Shown one piece after another: positions 1 through 8,900 of a stretch of DNA of 13,373 nt. Under the pieces are notes generated by a model. The model did not search any database, was not told the origin of the DNA, and was given only the letters and a program-made list of their open reading frames with translations. This stretch comes from Kiritimatiellales bacterium (GTDB taxonomy: Bacteria > Verrucomicrobiota > Kiritimatiellia > Kiritimatiellales > Pontiellaceae), in NCBI GenBank assembly GCA_030630445.1, contig DAOVNC010000050.1, positions 1-13,373 on the forward strand, read 5' to 3'. Position 1 is the stretch's first letter, and each line of letters starts with the position of its first letter. Both the position numbers and the translations under genes were made by a program.

Positions 1-1
1 C

Positions 2-478
2 GCCATAGCCTTGGCGAAGGGGGACGATCCCGTATCCGAGGACAACCGAGATCTTGGATCTCGGCTACAGAAGCGAAGTTGGGCGATTCGGCTTAGCTCC
101 CCAGAGCCGTTGGCGGCGGGCAAGCTCAATGGGATGATTCAGCTCAACTTTTCATCGGGGTCGGTGAAGGTTCCAGTTATTGGAATCGTGCGGCCTATTA
201 TCCAGGTGGTTCCCGAACAGATCCAATTTTCCTCCCGTTCCTCCAAGGCAACCGAGCGACTTGTTATGCTGCGGAGCGGTGACGGCCGCCCGTTCGAGGT
301 TCTTTCCGCCAAGTTGGAAAAGGGCAAGGGGTCGGTGGAGGCCAAGAAGCTGGCCGAGGGACGCTGGCAATTGAAGGTGGCCGTTGTTCCGGGTAGCCTT
401 TCGAAGGGGTCGGCGGTGACGGTTGAAACTTCCTGCAGCATGCAGAAAAGGATAACGGTTCCGCTGTCGGTGCGTTAA
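2..478 (+). CDS. DUF1573-like protein, C-terminal part (5' end outside window)
   Basis: The reading frame is open from the left edge of the window to a TAA at 476-478, so this is the 3' end of a larger gene. A TTG at position 11 is only an internal codon. The visible 158 residues look like the end of a DUF1573-type protein: a beta-rich segment, then a G-x-V-x-x-x-I-x-V-V-P-x-x-I-x-F pattern (about residues 57-72), then an alternating-strand domain with an L-R-S-G-D turn and a closing 'T-V-P-L-S-V-R'. Proteins of this kind are common in planctomycetes and relatives and are usually exported or periplasmic; their function is poorly known. No catalytic residues are visible. It converges with the minus-strand gene ending at 535, with 56 bp between them and no clear terminator. 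The family call rests on pattern memory, so an unrelated Ig-like beta protein remains possible. Confidence 0.55.
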   Translation, partial: AIALAKGDDPVSEDNRDLGSRLQKRSWAIRLSSPEPLAAGKLNGMIQLNFSSGSVKVPVIGIVRPIIQVVPEQIQFSSRSSKATERLVMLRSGDGRPFEVLSAKLEKGKGSVEAKKLAEGRWQLKVAVVPGSLSKGSAVTVETSCSMQKRITVPLSVR

Positions 479-534
479 ATGCCGAGCAGAAAAAGAGGCT
501 CCCCGGATGGACGCAAAGGAGATCTTGCAACAGC

Positions 535-1308
535 TTAATAGGGCGTGCCCGCCACGCAGTGACGGACAATCGCCTTGTTGCGCGGGAAAATGACGTCGAA
601 GCGGTCGGGCAGGGGAGTGCCGATATCGACGTTGGGCTTAAAAGCGACATTGCGCAGGAGGAGGTATTTCCCGGAATATTCCTGTAGCAGCCCGGCAAAC
701 TCGATGACCGTGCCGTCTTCGAGCATTTCGACGATAACCTGCTTGCTGAGGTATTTTTCCAACACGGGTTCGTAGGCGTTCGGCACGGTGCCGAGCAGTG
801 TGTTTCCGATGTCGCCCGCGCGTTTGTCGGCTCCGGCCACCTTGCCCATCGGGGTGCTCTTTTTCATGGTTCCGATAACCATGCCGAGCGATTGCGAAAT
901 GGCATCGCGCAAGGTGTTGAACACGTTCCAGACCCAGCGGCGGGAGCGGCTCAGCAACGAGGGGTTTGCAATGCGCTTGATTTCTTTCTTCCAGCGTTCA
1001 TGTTCTTTTGTTCCGGCCTTTGGAGGGGGTTGGAGGATTTTTTTGATGCCATCGACCTCCGGCGAGTAGAGCACATAACTGGCTTTCTTGTGGCCGGATT
1101 CGTCCGTTTCCGGATTCTCGAAAACCAGCTCCATCGCCTTGGGGTAGGCGATGAAGCGGCCCCAGAGCCACTTCCCCGACTGCATCAGGATCATGACGGG
1201 TTCGCGGTTGAAATATTTCAGGCAGCGGTCGCGCTTGCGCCGCGCGGCAATCGCCGTCACCGTCGCCGCAACGAACAACAGAACCATCGGTAGCCAAAAA
1301 TCGAGCAT
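535..1308 (-). CDS. Membrane-anchored protein of unknown function with two Sm-like/SH3-like barrel segments
   Basis: A 257-aa protein. The start is the ATG at 1308: GAAGGAG lies 5 nt upstream, whereas the in-frame GTG directly before it (1311) would leave only 2 nt. Residues 3-22 form one hydrophobic segment followed by R-R-K-R-D-R, which predicts a single membrane anchor with the rest in the cytoplasm. Two stretches resemble each other: about 33-64 (PVMILMQSGKWLWGRFIAYP followed by a short strand) and about 187-220 (LSKQVIVEMLEDGTVIEFAG, then Y-S-G-K-Y-L-L-L-R-N-V). Both show 'hydrophobic strand, polar-Gly turn, strand ending in G, Y/P, strand', as in LSm, SH3-like and PRC-barrel folds. Between them is a basic segment (100-130) and a possibly amphipathic region (130-150). 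I do not recognise the family. It stands alone, convergent with the DUF1573-like gene. Confidence 0.7.
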   Translation of the reverse strand: MLDFWLPMVLLFVAATVTAIAARRKRDRCLKYFNREPVMILMQSGKWLWGRFIAYPKAMELVFENPETDESGHKKASYVLYSPEVDGIKKILQPPPKAGTKEHERWKKEIKRIANPSLLSRSRRWVWNVFNTLRDAISQSLGMVIGTMKKSTPMGKVAGADKRAGDIGNTLLGTVPNAYEPVLEKYLSKQVIVEMLEDGTVIEFAGLLQEYSGKYLLLRNVAFKPNVDIGTPLPDRFDVIFPRNKAIVRHCVAGTPY

Positions 1309-1397
1309 CACAACTCCTTCATCAAAAATTCCAGCACATACGGGGCTTTGGGGGTTTAAGATCCAATACGGAGAGTCTTCCCCATGAACCGCTACAA

Positions 1398-1426
1398 ATC
1401 TACTAATTTATGCACAATTAGTAGAT
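1398..1426. promoter_or_regulatory. Perfect 11-bp inverted repeat with 7-nt spacer
   Basis: Left arm ATCTACTAATT (1398-1408) and right arm AATTAGTAGAT (1416-1426) are exact reverse complements around the spacer TATGCAC. The site lies in the only gap between the PAS-like gene (stop at 1463) and the barrel protein gene (start 1308). It could be a dimeric repressor operator for the downstream gene, about 90 bp before its start, or an RNA hairpin that ends or protects the PAS transcript. The arms are AT-rich and neither side has a long T tract, so a classical intrinsic terminator is less likely than an operator. Confidence 0.5.
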
Positions 1427-1462
1427 GACGGGCAAAGCCTGGGATGGACCCCTTTTCTTTTC

Positions 1463-2101
1463 CTATCCATCATGCCCCATGGACGGGACGGAGTGGTGGT
1501 GCTTGAAATAGTAGTCGAAGCAGATGCGACAAAGCGAGTGGCTGACCTTATGCGGCGGGTGCGTGATCCAGTCCGGAATCCAGTCCCACACATCCAGTGT
1601 GGTCGCACGTTGGAAGCGGCGGCAGTAGCTGCATTGGGTGATGGTCCCGTTCGCCAAGCGATAGTGTTCTATGACGGGGGGCATCGATACCCGTTCCGTG
1701 TCGGCATGCTCCTTTTCCAGCAGCAAGCTGCTCACAACCAGAATGCCTCCAAGGTCATGCAACGGATAGGCCGTTTCGTGGAACACCCGATAGGTTTCGG
1801 GAGTGGAGCACTCGTAGTCATGTTCCCAAACTTCTTCCCGCGCCAGGAGATCTTGGTAGAGGTTGATATAGAAATCCCGGAACGGCGCGCTCATCGCGTC
1901 GGCAATATGGGTTCCCACAGGAAAGCGTTCCGAAATATCCGGTTCGCCGTGGTTGACTTCCGCAAAGGTGAACCATGCGGGATTCAGATAGGTCAGCGTC
2001 AGCTTTTTGGAGAGGGCGAAAATCGTAGAGGGATCGTCTTCCAAGGTCTGGAAATCGACCCCCTTCAGCTTCTCCGGGAAATCTGGAAGATAGCGCACCA
2101 T
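1463..2101 (-). CDS. PAS-domain-like protein with C-terminal CxxC/HxxCxxC cluster
   Basis: A 212-aa protein starting at ATG 2101 with AAGGA 7 nt upstream. Residues 20-130 resemble a PAS fold: D-D-P-S-T-I-F-A-L-S near the start, a strand pair T-L-T-Y-L-N-P-A-W-F where PAS domains describe the present state, a helical middle and a strand hairpin ending in L-V-V-S-S-L-L-L. The C-terminus has C157-x2-C160, a W-D-W-I-P-D-W-I segment, then H188-x2-C191-x2-C194. This matches a tail seen after some PAS domains ('CSxC...W...SHxxCxxC') and could hold a metal ion or act as a redox switch. There is no kinase, cyclase or DNA-binding domain, so it is a stand-alone sensor or adaptor. It sits 30 bp downstream of the 72-aa gene and is probably cotranscribed with it. 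The partner it signals to is not visible. Confidence 0.7.
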   Translation of the reverse strand: MVRYLPDFPEKLKGVDFQTLEDDPSTIFALSKKLTLTYLNPAWFTFAEVNHGEPDISERFPVGTHIADAMSAPFRDFYINLYQDLLAREEVWEHDYECSTPETYRVFHETAYPLHDLGGILVVSSLLLEKEHADTERVSMPPVIEHYRLANGTITQCSYCRRFQRATTLDVWDWIPDWITHPPHKVSHSLCRICFDYYFKHHHSVPSMGHDG

Positions 2102-2131
2102 CGTCTAGTCCTTCCCTTCTTTCGGGCGGGA

Positions 2132-2350
2132 TCAGGCCGCGACGTGTTCGCGGTAGTGGCCATCGACCCAGCAGAGCGGAAGCGCCTCCCCGGAAGGGAA
2201 CACGAGCTCCGTCTTCAGGAAGTTTTCCGGCCGTTGGATGACCTCGTCCATATGTGCCCGCGCCCGGATGGTGGCCGAATACGGGTTGATCACATCCGGC
2301 AGGTCGATCACCTCGACCAGATCCCCGGTTGGCACGTGTTTTAGGAACAT
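2132..2350 (-). CDS. Conserved 72-aa small protein of unknown function
   Basis: The start is ATG 2350, with a strong AGGAGG 6 nt upstream, the best ribosome site in the window, which argues for a real gene. The protein begins MFLKHVPTGDLVEVIDLPDV and ends with a conserved-looking L-V-F-P-S-G-E-A-L-P-L-C-W-V-D-x-H-Y-R-E block (about residues 49-68). Small proteins of this pattern occur in cyanobacteria and other Gram-negative bacteria and, as I recall, are sometimes labelled 'acetyltransferase', although 72 residues is far too short for a GNAT fold. The name should not be propagated. There is no signal peptide or membrane segment, so it should be cytoplasmic. It is followed after 30 bp by the PAS-like gene, and this pair may be a functional unit. 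Confidence 0.7.
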   Translation of the reverse strand: MFLKHVPTGDLVEVIDLPDVINPYSATIRARAHMDEVIQRPENFLKTELVFPSGEALPLCWVDGHYREHVAA

Positions 2351-2472
2351 AATACACCTCCTCGCTTATTGTCTCTTCGACCACTTGCGATCAAAAAGGG
2401 TTCAATCTAGCTTCTGCTTCACATGCAACGGGAAGGTTTCTGAAGGGCCTTTTGAGCCGAGGGGCATGGGCA
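2351..2472. other. Intergenic gap between GH2-B and the small-protein/PAS unit
   Basis: This 122-bp gap separates the end of the GH2 operon from the next minus-strand unit. It is long enough to hold a separate promoter for the small-protein gene. On the minus strand a TTGATC and a GACAAT lie 15 nt apart, a weak match to a sigma-70 promoter with a short spacer. I see no convincing hairpin with a T tract after the GH2-B stop, so read-through from the operon cannot be excluded. Confidence 0.3.
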
Positions 2473-5400
2473 TTAATCCATCAGTCGGAAGGTGGCGCTG
2501 CTCTTTACTTGGTCGCCTTTTTTCAAGGGGTTGTCATCGACGTTGCTCAGGCGGCGCAGGAAGCGTTCGGAACCGCCGTTGGAGTAGTGGGCCACCAGCA
2601 GGCGCAGGGCATCGTTGTGAATCCATGCGCGTGCGTGCCGGTCTCCATCGGCGACGGCTTCGAGTCCGAAGCCCGAAGCATCCGTCATCGATGCGGCGAA
2701 AATATGGTGCTTGGTGGAGGCAAAGTCGCGGCTTCCGGCAGGGCCGCGGTCGAGACGCCATTCGTGTTCCGGCTCGGTTTTGGGGCCGACCGACGTTGCC
2801 TCGACACCTTCCGTGGAGCTGACGCGCCCGGCGAGCCTTCCGATATGCCAGTCGGGGTAGGTGGTCCATAGGCCGTTGCGGTCCCATGCGAGGTTATTGA
2901 ATTCGGTGGGCAGGTCGAAGACGATACCGAGCTGGCGCGGATTGATTTTGGCCTTGCAGCTGAAATCATATTCGACGGTGAATGAACCATCTGGATTGAA
3001 AAGGTAGGTGAATGCGCCTTCAGCTTCATCATAGCTTCCGTCAACCACGACGGTGTCGCCTTTTATCTGCACGGAGGAGACCTTCCAGTTTTTGCAGGTG
3101 TGGGTGAAGGGAACCGGTTTCAGGGTCTGGCCTTGCATCTGGGTGTCGCCCTCGCTATTCAACGGAAGAAGCATCAGATGCGGGCCATCCATCTCCATCT
3201 CGTTGGCTTGGCGGGCGGCGGCAGTAAAGAGGCCGGTTTTTCGATCAATGGCATAGCGGATGTCGGAACCGCTGATAAGAATAGAGTCGCCCTTTTCATC
3301 GATACGGAACGTGTAGTCGCCTTTCGCTTCTTTTACCGGTGCGGGGGTTCCTACCGTCAGGCTGTAGGAGTCCATTTCGAAACCGCGCGGGTCGACAAAG
3401 CTTAACTCCAGTTTTTCGCCGGCCACGGGTGTTGTGGATGGTTTAATAACCAGCTGACCTTCTGATTTTGCTGGAATGTCGGCCCGCGTGGAGCCGCTTT
3501 CGCTTCCCAACCGCCAATCGATGCGGAGGCGATCCATGTTGGAGAAATCCTGGCGGTTTTCAAGTTCAACAATGATTGCGCCGTTCTTGTAGTCCAGCTC
3601 TTTGTTGAGAACCCGGATAGGGGAGTAGACCTTCTTGGTGTGGTACCATTCTGGCTTGGGTCGCCGCCAGCCGTCGATCGGCCCCCAAGTCCCGTAGCCG
3701 CCGAGGCAGCCGTCTGCCTGGTACATTTGCTCCCAAATCTTGATAAAATAGTTTCCCCATTGGTCACGCAATCCGCGGTCGGATGCCAGCTCCAGGCGAT
3801 TGTAGGCGTTGAGGTGAATGTATTCGCCGAAGTAGAGCGGGCGTTTCCCGTACTTTTTTGCTTTCACGGGGCCGGTATATCCCGGGTAGTGGATGTTGGC
3901 GATCTCGCAGTAGGGTTCGGTGTAATGCTGAATATCCTGGAACCAGGTGTTGAAAATCTGCGGGCGGGTCGGATCGAGCATGCGCATCGCTTTCGAGGCG
4001 GCGATAAAGTTCGGTCCCCAGCCGGATTCGTTAGCAATGGACCAGCAGAGAACCGATGGATTATTGCGGCTGCGGACAACCATCTCCATATTCTGTTGCA
4101 CGGTTGCCTTCAAGTGACTCGGGTCTTTGGATTTCCACTCCCAGCAAAACGGCCCTTCCACTTCGACAAAGATGCCCAGCTCATCCGCGGCTTCGAGCAG
4201 TTCTTCCGCAGGAGGGTAGTGGCAGGTGCGGATCAAATTAATGTTGGCGTTGCGGAACAGTTCGACATCGCGGCGCCACAGGTCGCCTTCCAGGCTCCGT
4301 CCGCGCAAGGGGTGTGTTTCGTGACGGTTGCAGCCCCGCAACTTGACCGGCTTGCCATTGACAAACAGCTGGTTCCCCTTCACCTCGGTCTCCTTGAATC
4401 CGACTTTCTTGACGATCTTTTCTCCGTAGGAAAGGGCAATGGCCAGTGTGTATAGATTCGGGTTCTCGTTGTCCCATTTCTTCGGATTTGAAATGGAGAA
4501 GCTTTTTGAAACCGCGGCGGCTTTTCCGGCTTCGATGCGCCCAACGTTGGCCACGCTATCGTTCAGCATCAGCTCTTTTCCTTCAGGATCGGTCAGTTTG
4601 AAGCCTATCTTGGTGCGGCCATCCGATGCACTTTCGTTGGAGATTTCCAATTCCACATTCAGTTTGGCATCGCGGTAGTCTTCGTCCAGGTCGGTGCGTA
4701 TGGCCAGTGAGGATACGTTGATCGTTGGCAGGGCGAAGAGGGTCACCTTGCGGCTGATGCCGCCCAGCGGATGGCAGGCGTATTTGCTTCCGCTGGCCAT
4801 GGTGTCGGCGAGGGATTCGTTCTGTACCGCCAGGGCCAGCTCGTTCTTTGCGCCGACCCTTGCTAGATCAGTGATGTCGAGTTCGAACGGGGTGAACCCT
4901 CCCATGTGGCTGCCGGCCTTCTTGCCGTTGAGATAGACCGAACAGTCGGAATAGACCGCATCGAAGCGGAGCTTGACACGTTGTCCTTTCATGGATGCCG
5001 GCACGTTGAAGGTGCGGTGGAATGCCGCAGGGGCATCTTTTTTGACGTTATAGCCCTGCATCACCCATTCGCCCGGAACCTCGATTTTTTTCGTCAGGCG
5101 CGAGGTATTCTGCGGGAAGCCAGACGGTACGGATTCGAGGAAATTCCAGGTTCCGTTGAGGCTGATCAACTCGCTGTTTGCCGGACGCGGAGAGAGGCGC
5201 GGGATGTTGAACACATCGAAGTCTTTTGCCCCCACGATACCCGTGGCCTTGAGCAGGCCCTTCACTGCGGAGATTTTCAGATCCGATTTTGAAACCTCCA
5301 CCTTGACGGAAAAGGCACCTGCGGCATCCGAGGAGGCTGTTGCACCGCCCACGGAAATAAACGCTCCGGAAATCGGCTGTCCGGAATTAAGATCCAGCAC

Positions 5401-5952
5401 CTTGCCTTCCACCGTCGGGCCGGGCATCAGGGCATATTCAATTTCCATGTGGGGGTTGAGGCCCAGCGTGTCTGAAAACAATTCCGCCTCGGACAGGACA
5501 CAGTTCAACCCTTCGACGGTCTCGATATTCACTTGCAGTTTCCCGGCGGCGTAAAGGATCCGGGATAGAACGATTTCTTTTTCGACCGGTTCGCCTCTGG
5601 GCAGGATGATTTTATCCAACAGCACTTTGTCGTTTACAAGAAGGCGCTGAACACGGTTGTCGTGATCCGACAGAAAACGAAGTTTGAGTGTGTAGCGCGC
5701 CGACTTTTTCAGTCCGCCGTAGATGAGCCCTACCTGGCGGTCACCGTAGATGACCGTGCGTAGAGTTGACTTCTGGGGGACGGCCTCAAAGGAGATATCT
5801 TTTTTCGAATAGGTATAGTCGCCGCTTTTCATGGTTACGTGCGGTTGTTGCTTGTCGACCCCGCAGTTGTCGTAGGCAACCCGATGTTGGAGTTCCGCTG
5901 CATTCAGCGACGAGACGGCGGTTAGTGCGGTGAGCAGGATTCTGGTTTTCAT
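2473..5952 (-). CDS. Secreted GH2 beta-galactosidase-like enzyme B with a lost active-site loop
   Basis: A 1159-aa protein starting at ATG 5952, 8 bp after the GH2-A stop. The frame stays open upstream to 6234, but that extension overlaps GH2-A and is Arg/Pro-rich out-of-frame sequence, while ATG 5952 begins a signal peptide (M-K-T-R then hydrophobic to A18-A19). The ribosome site is weak, so translational coupling is likely. Domains: N-terminal module 20-162 with D-N-C-G-V near 28; carboxypeptidase-regulatory-like beta domain about 178-235; GH2 sugar-binding jelly roll 262-408; Ig-like 410-520; catalytic barrel about 525-765; further beta domain; C-terminal beta-galactosidase small-chain-like domain about 890-1159. 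R-H-E (543-545), acid/base E642 (I-A-N-E-S) and nucleophile E710 (Y-F-G-E-Y) are present. After G751-G752 the sequence jumps to Y-G-T-W-G-P-I-D-G-W, omitting 19 residues that GH2-A keeps. Activity may be altered or lost. Exact substrate unknown. Confidence 0.9.
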   Translation of the reverse strand: MKTRILLTALTAVSSLNAAELQHRVAYDNCGVDKQQPHVTMKSGDYTYSKKDISFEAVPQKSTLRTVIYGDRQVGLIYGGLKKSARYTLKLRFLSDHDNRVQRLLVNDKVLLDKIILPRGEPVEKEIVLSRILYAAGKLQVNIETVEGLNCVLSEAELFSDTLGLNPHMEIEYALMPGPTVEGKVLDLNSGQPISGAFISVGGATASSDAAGAFSVKVEVSKSDLKISAVKGLLKATGIVGAKDFDVFNIPRLSPRPANSELISLNGTWNFLESVPSGFPQNTSRLTKKIEVPGEWVMQGYNVKKDAPAAFHRTFNVPASMKGQRVKLRFDAVYSDCSVYLNGKKAGSHMGGFTPFELDITDLARVGAKNELALAVQNESLADTMASGSKYACHPLGGISRKVTLFALPTINVSSLAIRTDLDEDYRDAKLNVELEISNESASDGRTKIGFKLTDPEGKELMLNDSVANVGRIEAGKAAAVSKSFSISNPKKWDNENPNLYTLAIALSYGEKIVKKVGFKETEVKGNQLFVNGKPVKLRGCNRHETHPLRGRSLEGDLWRRDVELFRNANINLIRTCHYPPAEELLEAADELGIFVEVEGPFCWEWKSKDPSHLKATVQQNMEMVVRSRNNPSVLCWSIANESGWGPNFIAASKAMRMLDPTRPQIFNTWFQDIQHYTEPYCEIANIHYPGYTGPVKAKKYGKRPLYFGEYIHLNAYNRLELASDRGLRDQWGNYFIKIWEQMYQADGCLGGYGTWGPIDGWRRPKPEWYHTKKVYSPIRVLNKELDYKNGAIIVELENRQDFSNMDRLRIDWRLGSESGSTRADIPAKSEGQLVIKPSTTPVAGEKLELSFVDPRGFEMDSYSLTVGTPAPVKEAKGDYTFRIDEKGDSILISGSDIRYAIDRKTGLFTAAARQANEMEMDGPHLMLLPLNSEGDTQMQGQTLKPVPFTHTCKNWKVSSVQIKGDTVVVDGSYDEAEGAFTYLFNPDGSFTVEYDFSCKAKINPRQLGIVFDLPTEFNNLAWDRNGLWTTYPDWHIGRLAGRVSSTEGVEATSVGPKTEPEHEWRLDRGPAGSRDFASTKHHIFAASMTDASGFGLEAVADGDRHARAWIHNDALRLLVAHYSNGGSERFLRRLSNVDDNPLKKGDQVKSSATFRLMD

Positions 5953-5960
5953 TCTATTCT

Positions 5961-8900
5961 CTATTTGATTTGAAACGTCATTTCGCCCGTAACCCGATCC
6001 CCTTTTTTGAGCGGGTTTCGCAGGTATTGGAGGTGGCTTCCGAGAAAGAGTTCGGCCCCGCCGGTATCGACATCGATGCAATAGAGCCGCACCTTCTCGC
6101 CATCCATGCGGCAACGGCCTGCCTGGGTGCCGTCGGAAAGGAGGGTCACCGTGTCGCCGTTGGGTGCGGACATTTTGTAGTAGAGGATTTGGGTGCGGGT
6201 TCCGCGGAAGTCCGATGAACCCAGCTCGTTGCAATCATGGCTCCATGGATGTTCCGGTTGCTGGCGGATAAACTGTCGCTTCACGTTGCCGTTTTCGTCG
6301 ATGGGGTAGTCGGGCTTTTCCCCATAGAAGGCGGGAGCGGAGCCTTTTAGCCGGCCAATATGTTCCAGCGGGAAACCGGTAAAGTCCGAGGTGCGCTCCC
6401 ACGCCACGGAATCGAAGCGGTCAGCAAGGTTCAGGGCGAGGCCGATCTGGCGCGGGTCGACTTTGCGCAACGTGGTGAAGTCGTAGTCGATCTTGAATAC
6501 GCCGTTGCCGTTGATGGTGTAGACAAAGCGGCCCTCGGCTTCGGCATACTTCCCTTTGACCGTAATTTCGACGGAGTTGGCAGAGGCTTTCGCTTCGACT
6601 TCGGTGGCTTTCCAATTGGAGCAGAGCGGATCCCATGCCGGGGTGTCGGCGGAGTGGTTCGGATAGCATCCGCTGCCCTTCAGGTCGGAGATTACGAGGT
6701 GCACGCCATCGCTGACCACGGTTTTCCCGTCCTTTTCAATGGAAGTGATTTGACCGGTTTCCTTGTTGATTGTGCAGGTGAAGGCGGTGCCTTTCAGTAG
6801 GTATTCCCGAACGTTTTCCTTCATGGTTATCCGCTCGCCGGCGATGGCCTTGGTGGATGGGGCGGGGAGGGGGGTGCCGACCGGAATGTCAAATTGATCG
6901 ATCAGATAGCCTTTGGCGCTATGGAATGCGACGCAGAGCTCTTCGCCATCGTCCAACAGGGTTTCGATCCGCAGCGTTCCGGTGGAATGCGGTGCGATAT
7001 CGGTCGTTGCACCGCCGCTGCGGTTGCCGACCTGCCACTTGATGGTCAGCTCCTTGACATTCGTGAAGCTGTGCCGGTTGGCCACGGTTAGCTCCGCCAC
7101 TCGGCCAGCTTCCAGTTCGGGGGTCATGACCCGGATGGGCGAGTAGACCTTTTTCATGTAGAAATATTCCGGCTTGGGCCGGCGCCATCCATCAATGGGC
7201 CCCCATGCGCCGTAGCCGACGGCCTGTCCGTCGGGCAGCAGGAAAAGATCGTCGATGCCGGACCAGATCGAGCCGCCGAGGCAGGCGTCGGTGGCATACA
7301 TTTTGTTCCAGATACGGTCGAGGCAGTGTCCCCACGTGTTGCGGATGCCCGGATCGGCAACGAGTTCCTGGCGGTTGTAGACATTCAGGTGGCAGAATTC
7401 GCCGAAGGTGATGGGGCGTTCATAACCCTTGACCGCTTCGGCGCCGTTGGGTCCGGGGTAGTGGATGTTGGCAACCGGTGCGGTGCTGCCGTGGTTGTTG
7501 AATCCACCGTAGTCTTGATCGTGGAACGCGTGGGGTCGTGTGGGATCTTCTTCCTGAACATGCTCTAGGATCGTCGCGAAATTGTCGGACCAGCAGGATT
7601 CGTTGGCCAGCGACCAGAGAATGATGCTCGGGTTGTTGCGATGGAATCGAATGGTTTCGATATTGGCCTGGAGCATGTACGGATACCATTTGGGGTCGCG
7701 GTAGTTTAGTTTCTTCCAGGATTTATTGGCGTGGTGGCCTACCCAGCAGACCGGGGCCTCGAGTTCGACAAACAGGCCGAGCTCATCGCAGGCCTCGATG
7801 AACTCCTCGGCTGGTGGATAGTGCGAGGTGCGGATGAAATTGACGTTGCCGGTCATGTAGAGCTCGGCATCCTTGCGCCACTGCTCCCGGGTCAATGCCC
7901 GACCCAGCAGCGGATGGGCTTCATGTCGGCAAACCCCGGCCAGCTTGATCGGCTTGCCGTTGACCAGCATGCGGTTGCCGCGCACTTCCACCTGCCGGAA
8001 GCCAAAGCGTTTGCTGATTTTCTCCAACGTCTTTTCATTCAGCCTCAGCTGGCATTCGAGGTCGTAGAGATTTGGGTGTTCATTGTCCCATTGCTTCGGG
8101 GATGTAACCGGGATTGAGGCCGAGACAACGCGCGTCATGCCGGGCTTGATCTCGGGGATTTGAATGGTCTGGGCCTTGATTGCCCCCGGCACATGAACCG
8201 AAATTTCTGCATTTTTGCTGGCCGCATCGGTGGTGTTGGCCACCTCGAATTGAAGGTTTAGCTTGGCGTCCTTAAACGCGCTGTCAAATTCCGTGGCGAT
8301 GCGCAGGTCGGTGATGTGCAGTGGGGGAAGCGCGAAAAGCGTTACCTTGCGCAGGATGCCGCCCAGCGGAAAGTTGGCATATTGATTAAGGCTGCCGAGA
8401 TTGTCGGCCATGGAATCGTTGCGCACTTTTAGTTCAAGCGTATTCCTGCCCGGCTTGAGATGATCGGTGATATCCAGCTCAAACGCGGTGAAGGTGCCGA
8501 GATGCCGGCCGGCCTCCTGTTCGTTGACATAGACCATGCAGTCGCTAAACACCGAGTCGAAGCGCAGGCGAATGTGCTTGCCTGTCCAGTCGGAGGGCAG
8601 GTCGAACTCGCGCATATATCCGGCGTGTGTTCCGTCTTCAACGGCGAAGCCCTGGGTGGCCCAGTGGCCCGGAACCTGAATCGTTTCCCAGGTTCCGCCT
8701 TTTTGGGATGGAAACCCTTTGTCCGGCGCAGGATTGAAGTTCCATTCGCCGGAGAGGCTCATGACCGGGCTGGCTACGCCGGTCGTTGCCTCTGGGAACG
8801 GGGCATAGGTTGGCGCGGGAACCGGGACGGTGTCGTAATCAAAGGCGGCGGCAACGACGGCGGCCTGCTCCGCCTGCAGTTTTTTCGGTTTGCTGGAATA

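Noticed and set aside
479..534. Terminator between the convergent DUF1573-like and barrel-protein genes
   Set aside because: Only an imperfect short hairpin around GCAAAGGAGATCTTGC (512-527) is visible, with no T tract.
1472..2344. 290-codon open frame on plus across the small-protein and PAS genes
   Set aside because: It is antisense to two genes with good ribosome sites and protein-like sequence, and its translation is compositionally odd without family motifs.
1818..2384. 188-codon minus-strand frame overlapping the small-protein and PAS genes
   Set aside because: Out of frame with both, rich in Arg/Gly/Pro, and it would displace the strong AGGAGG start of the 72-aa gene.
5953..6234. 94-residue N-terminal extension of GH2-B
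   Set aside because: It overlaps the GH2-A coding sequence out of frame, is rich in Arg and Pro, and the ATG at 5952 begins a clear signal peptide.
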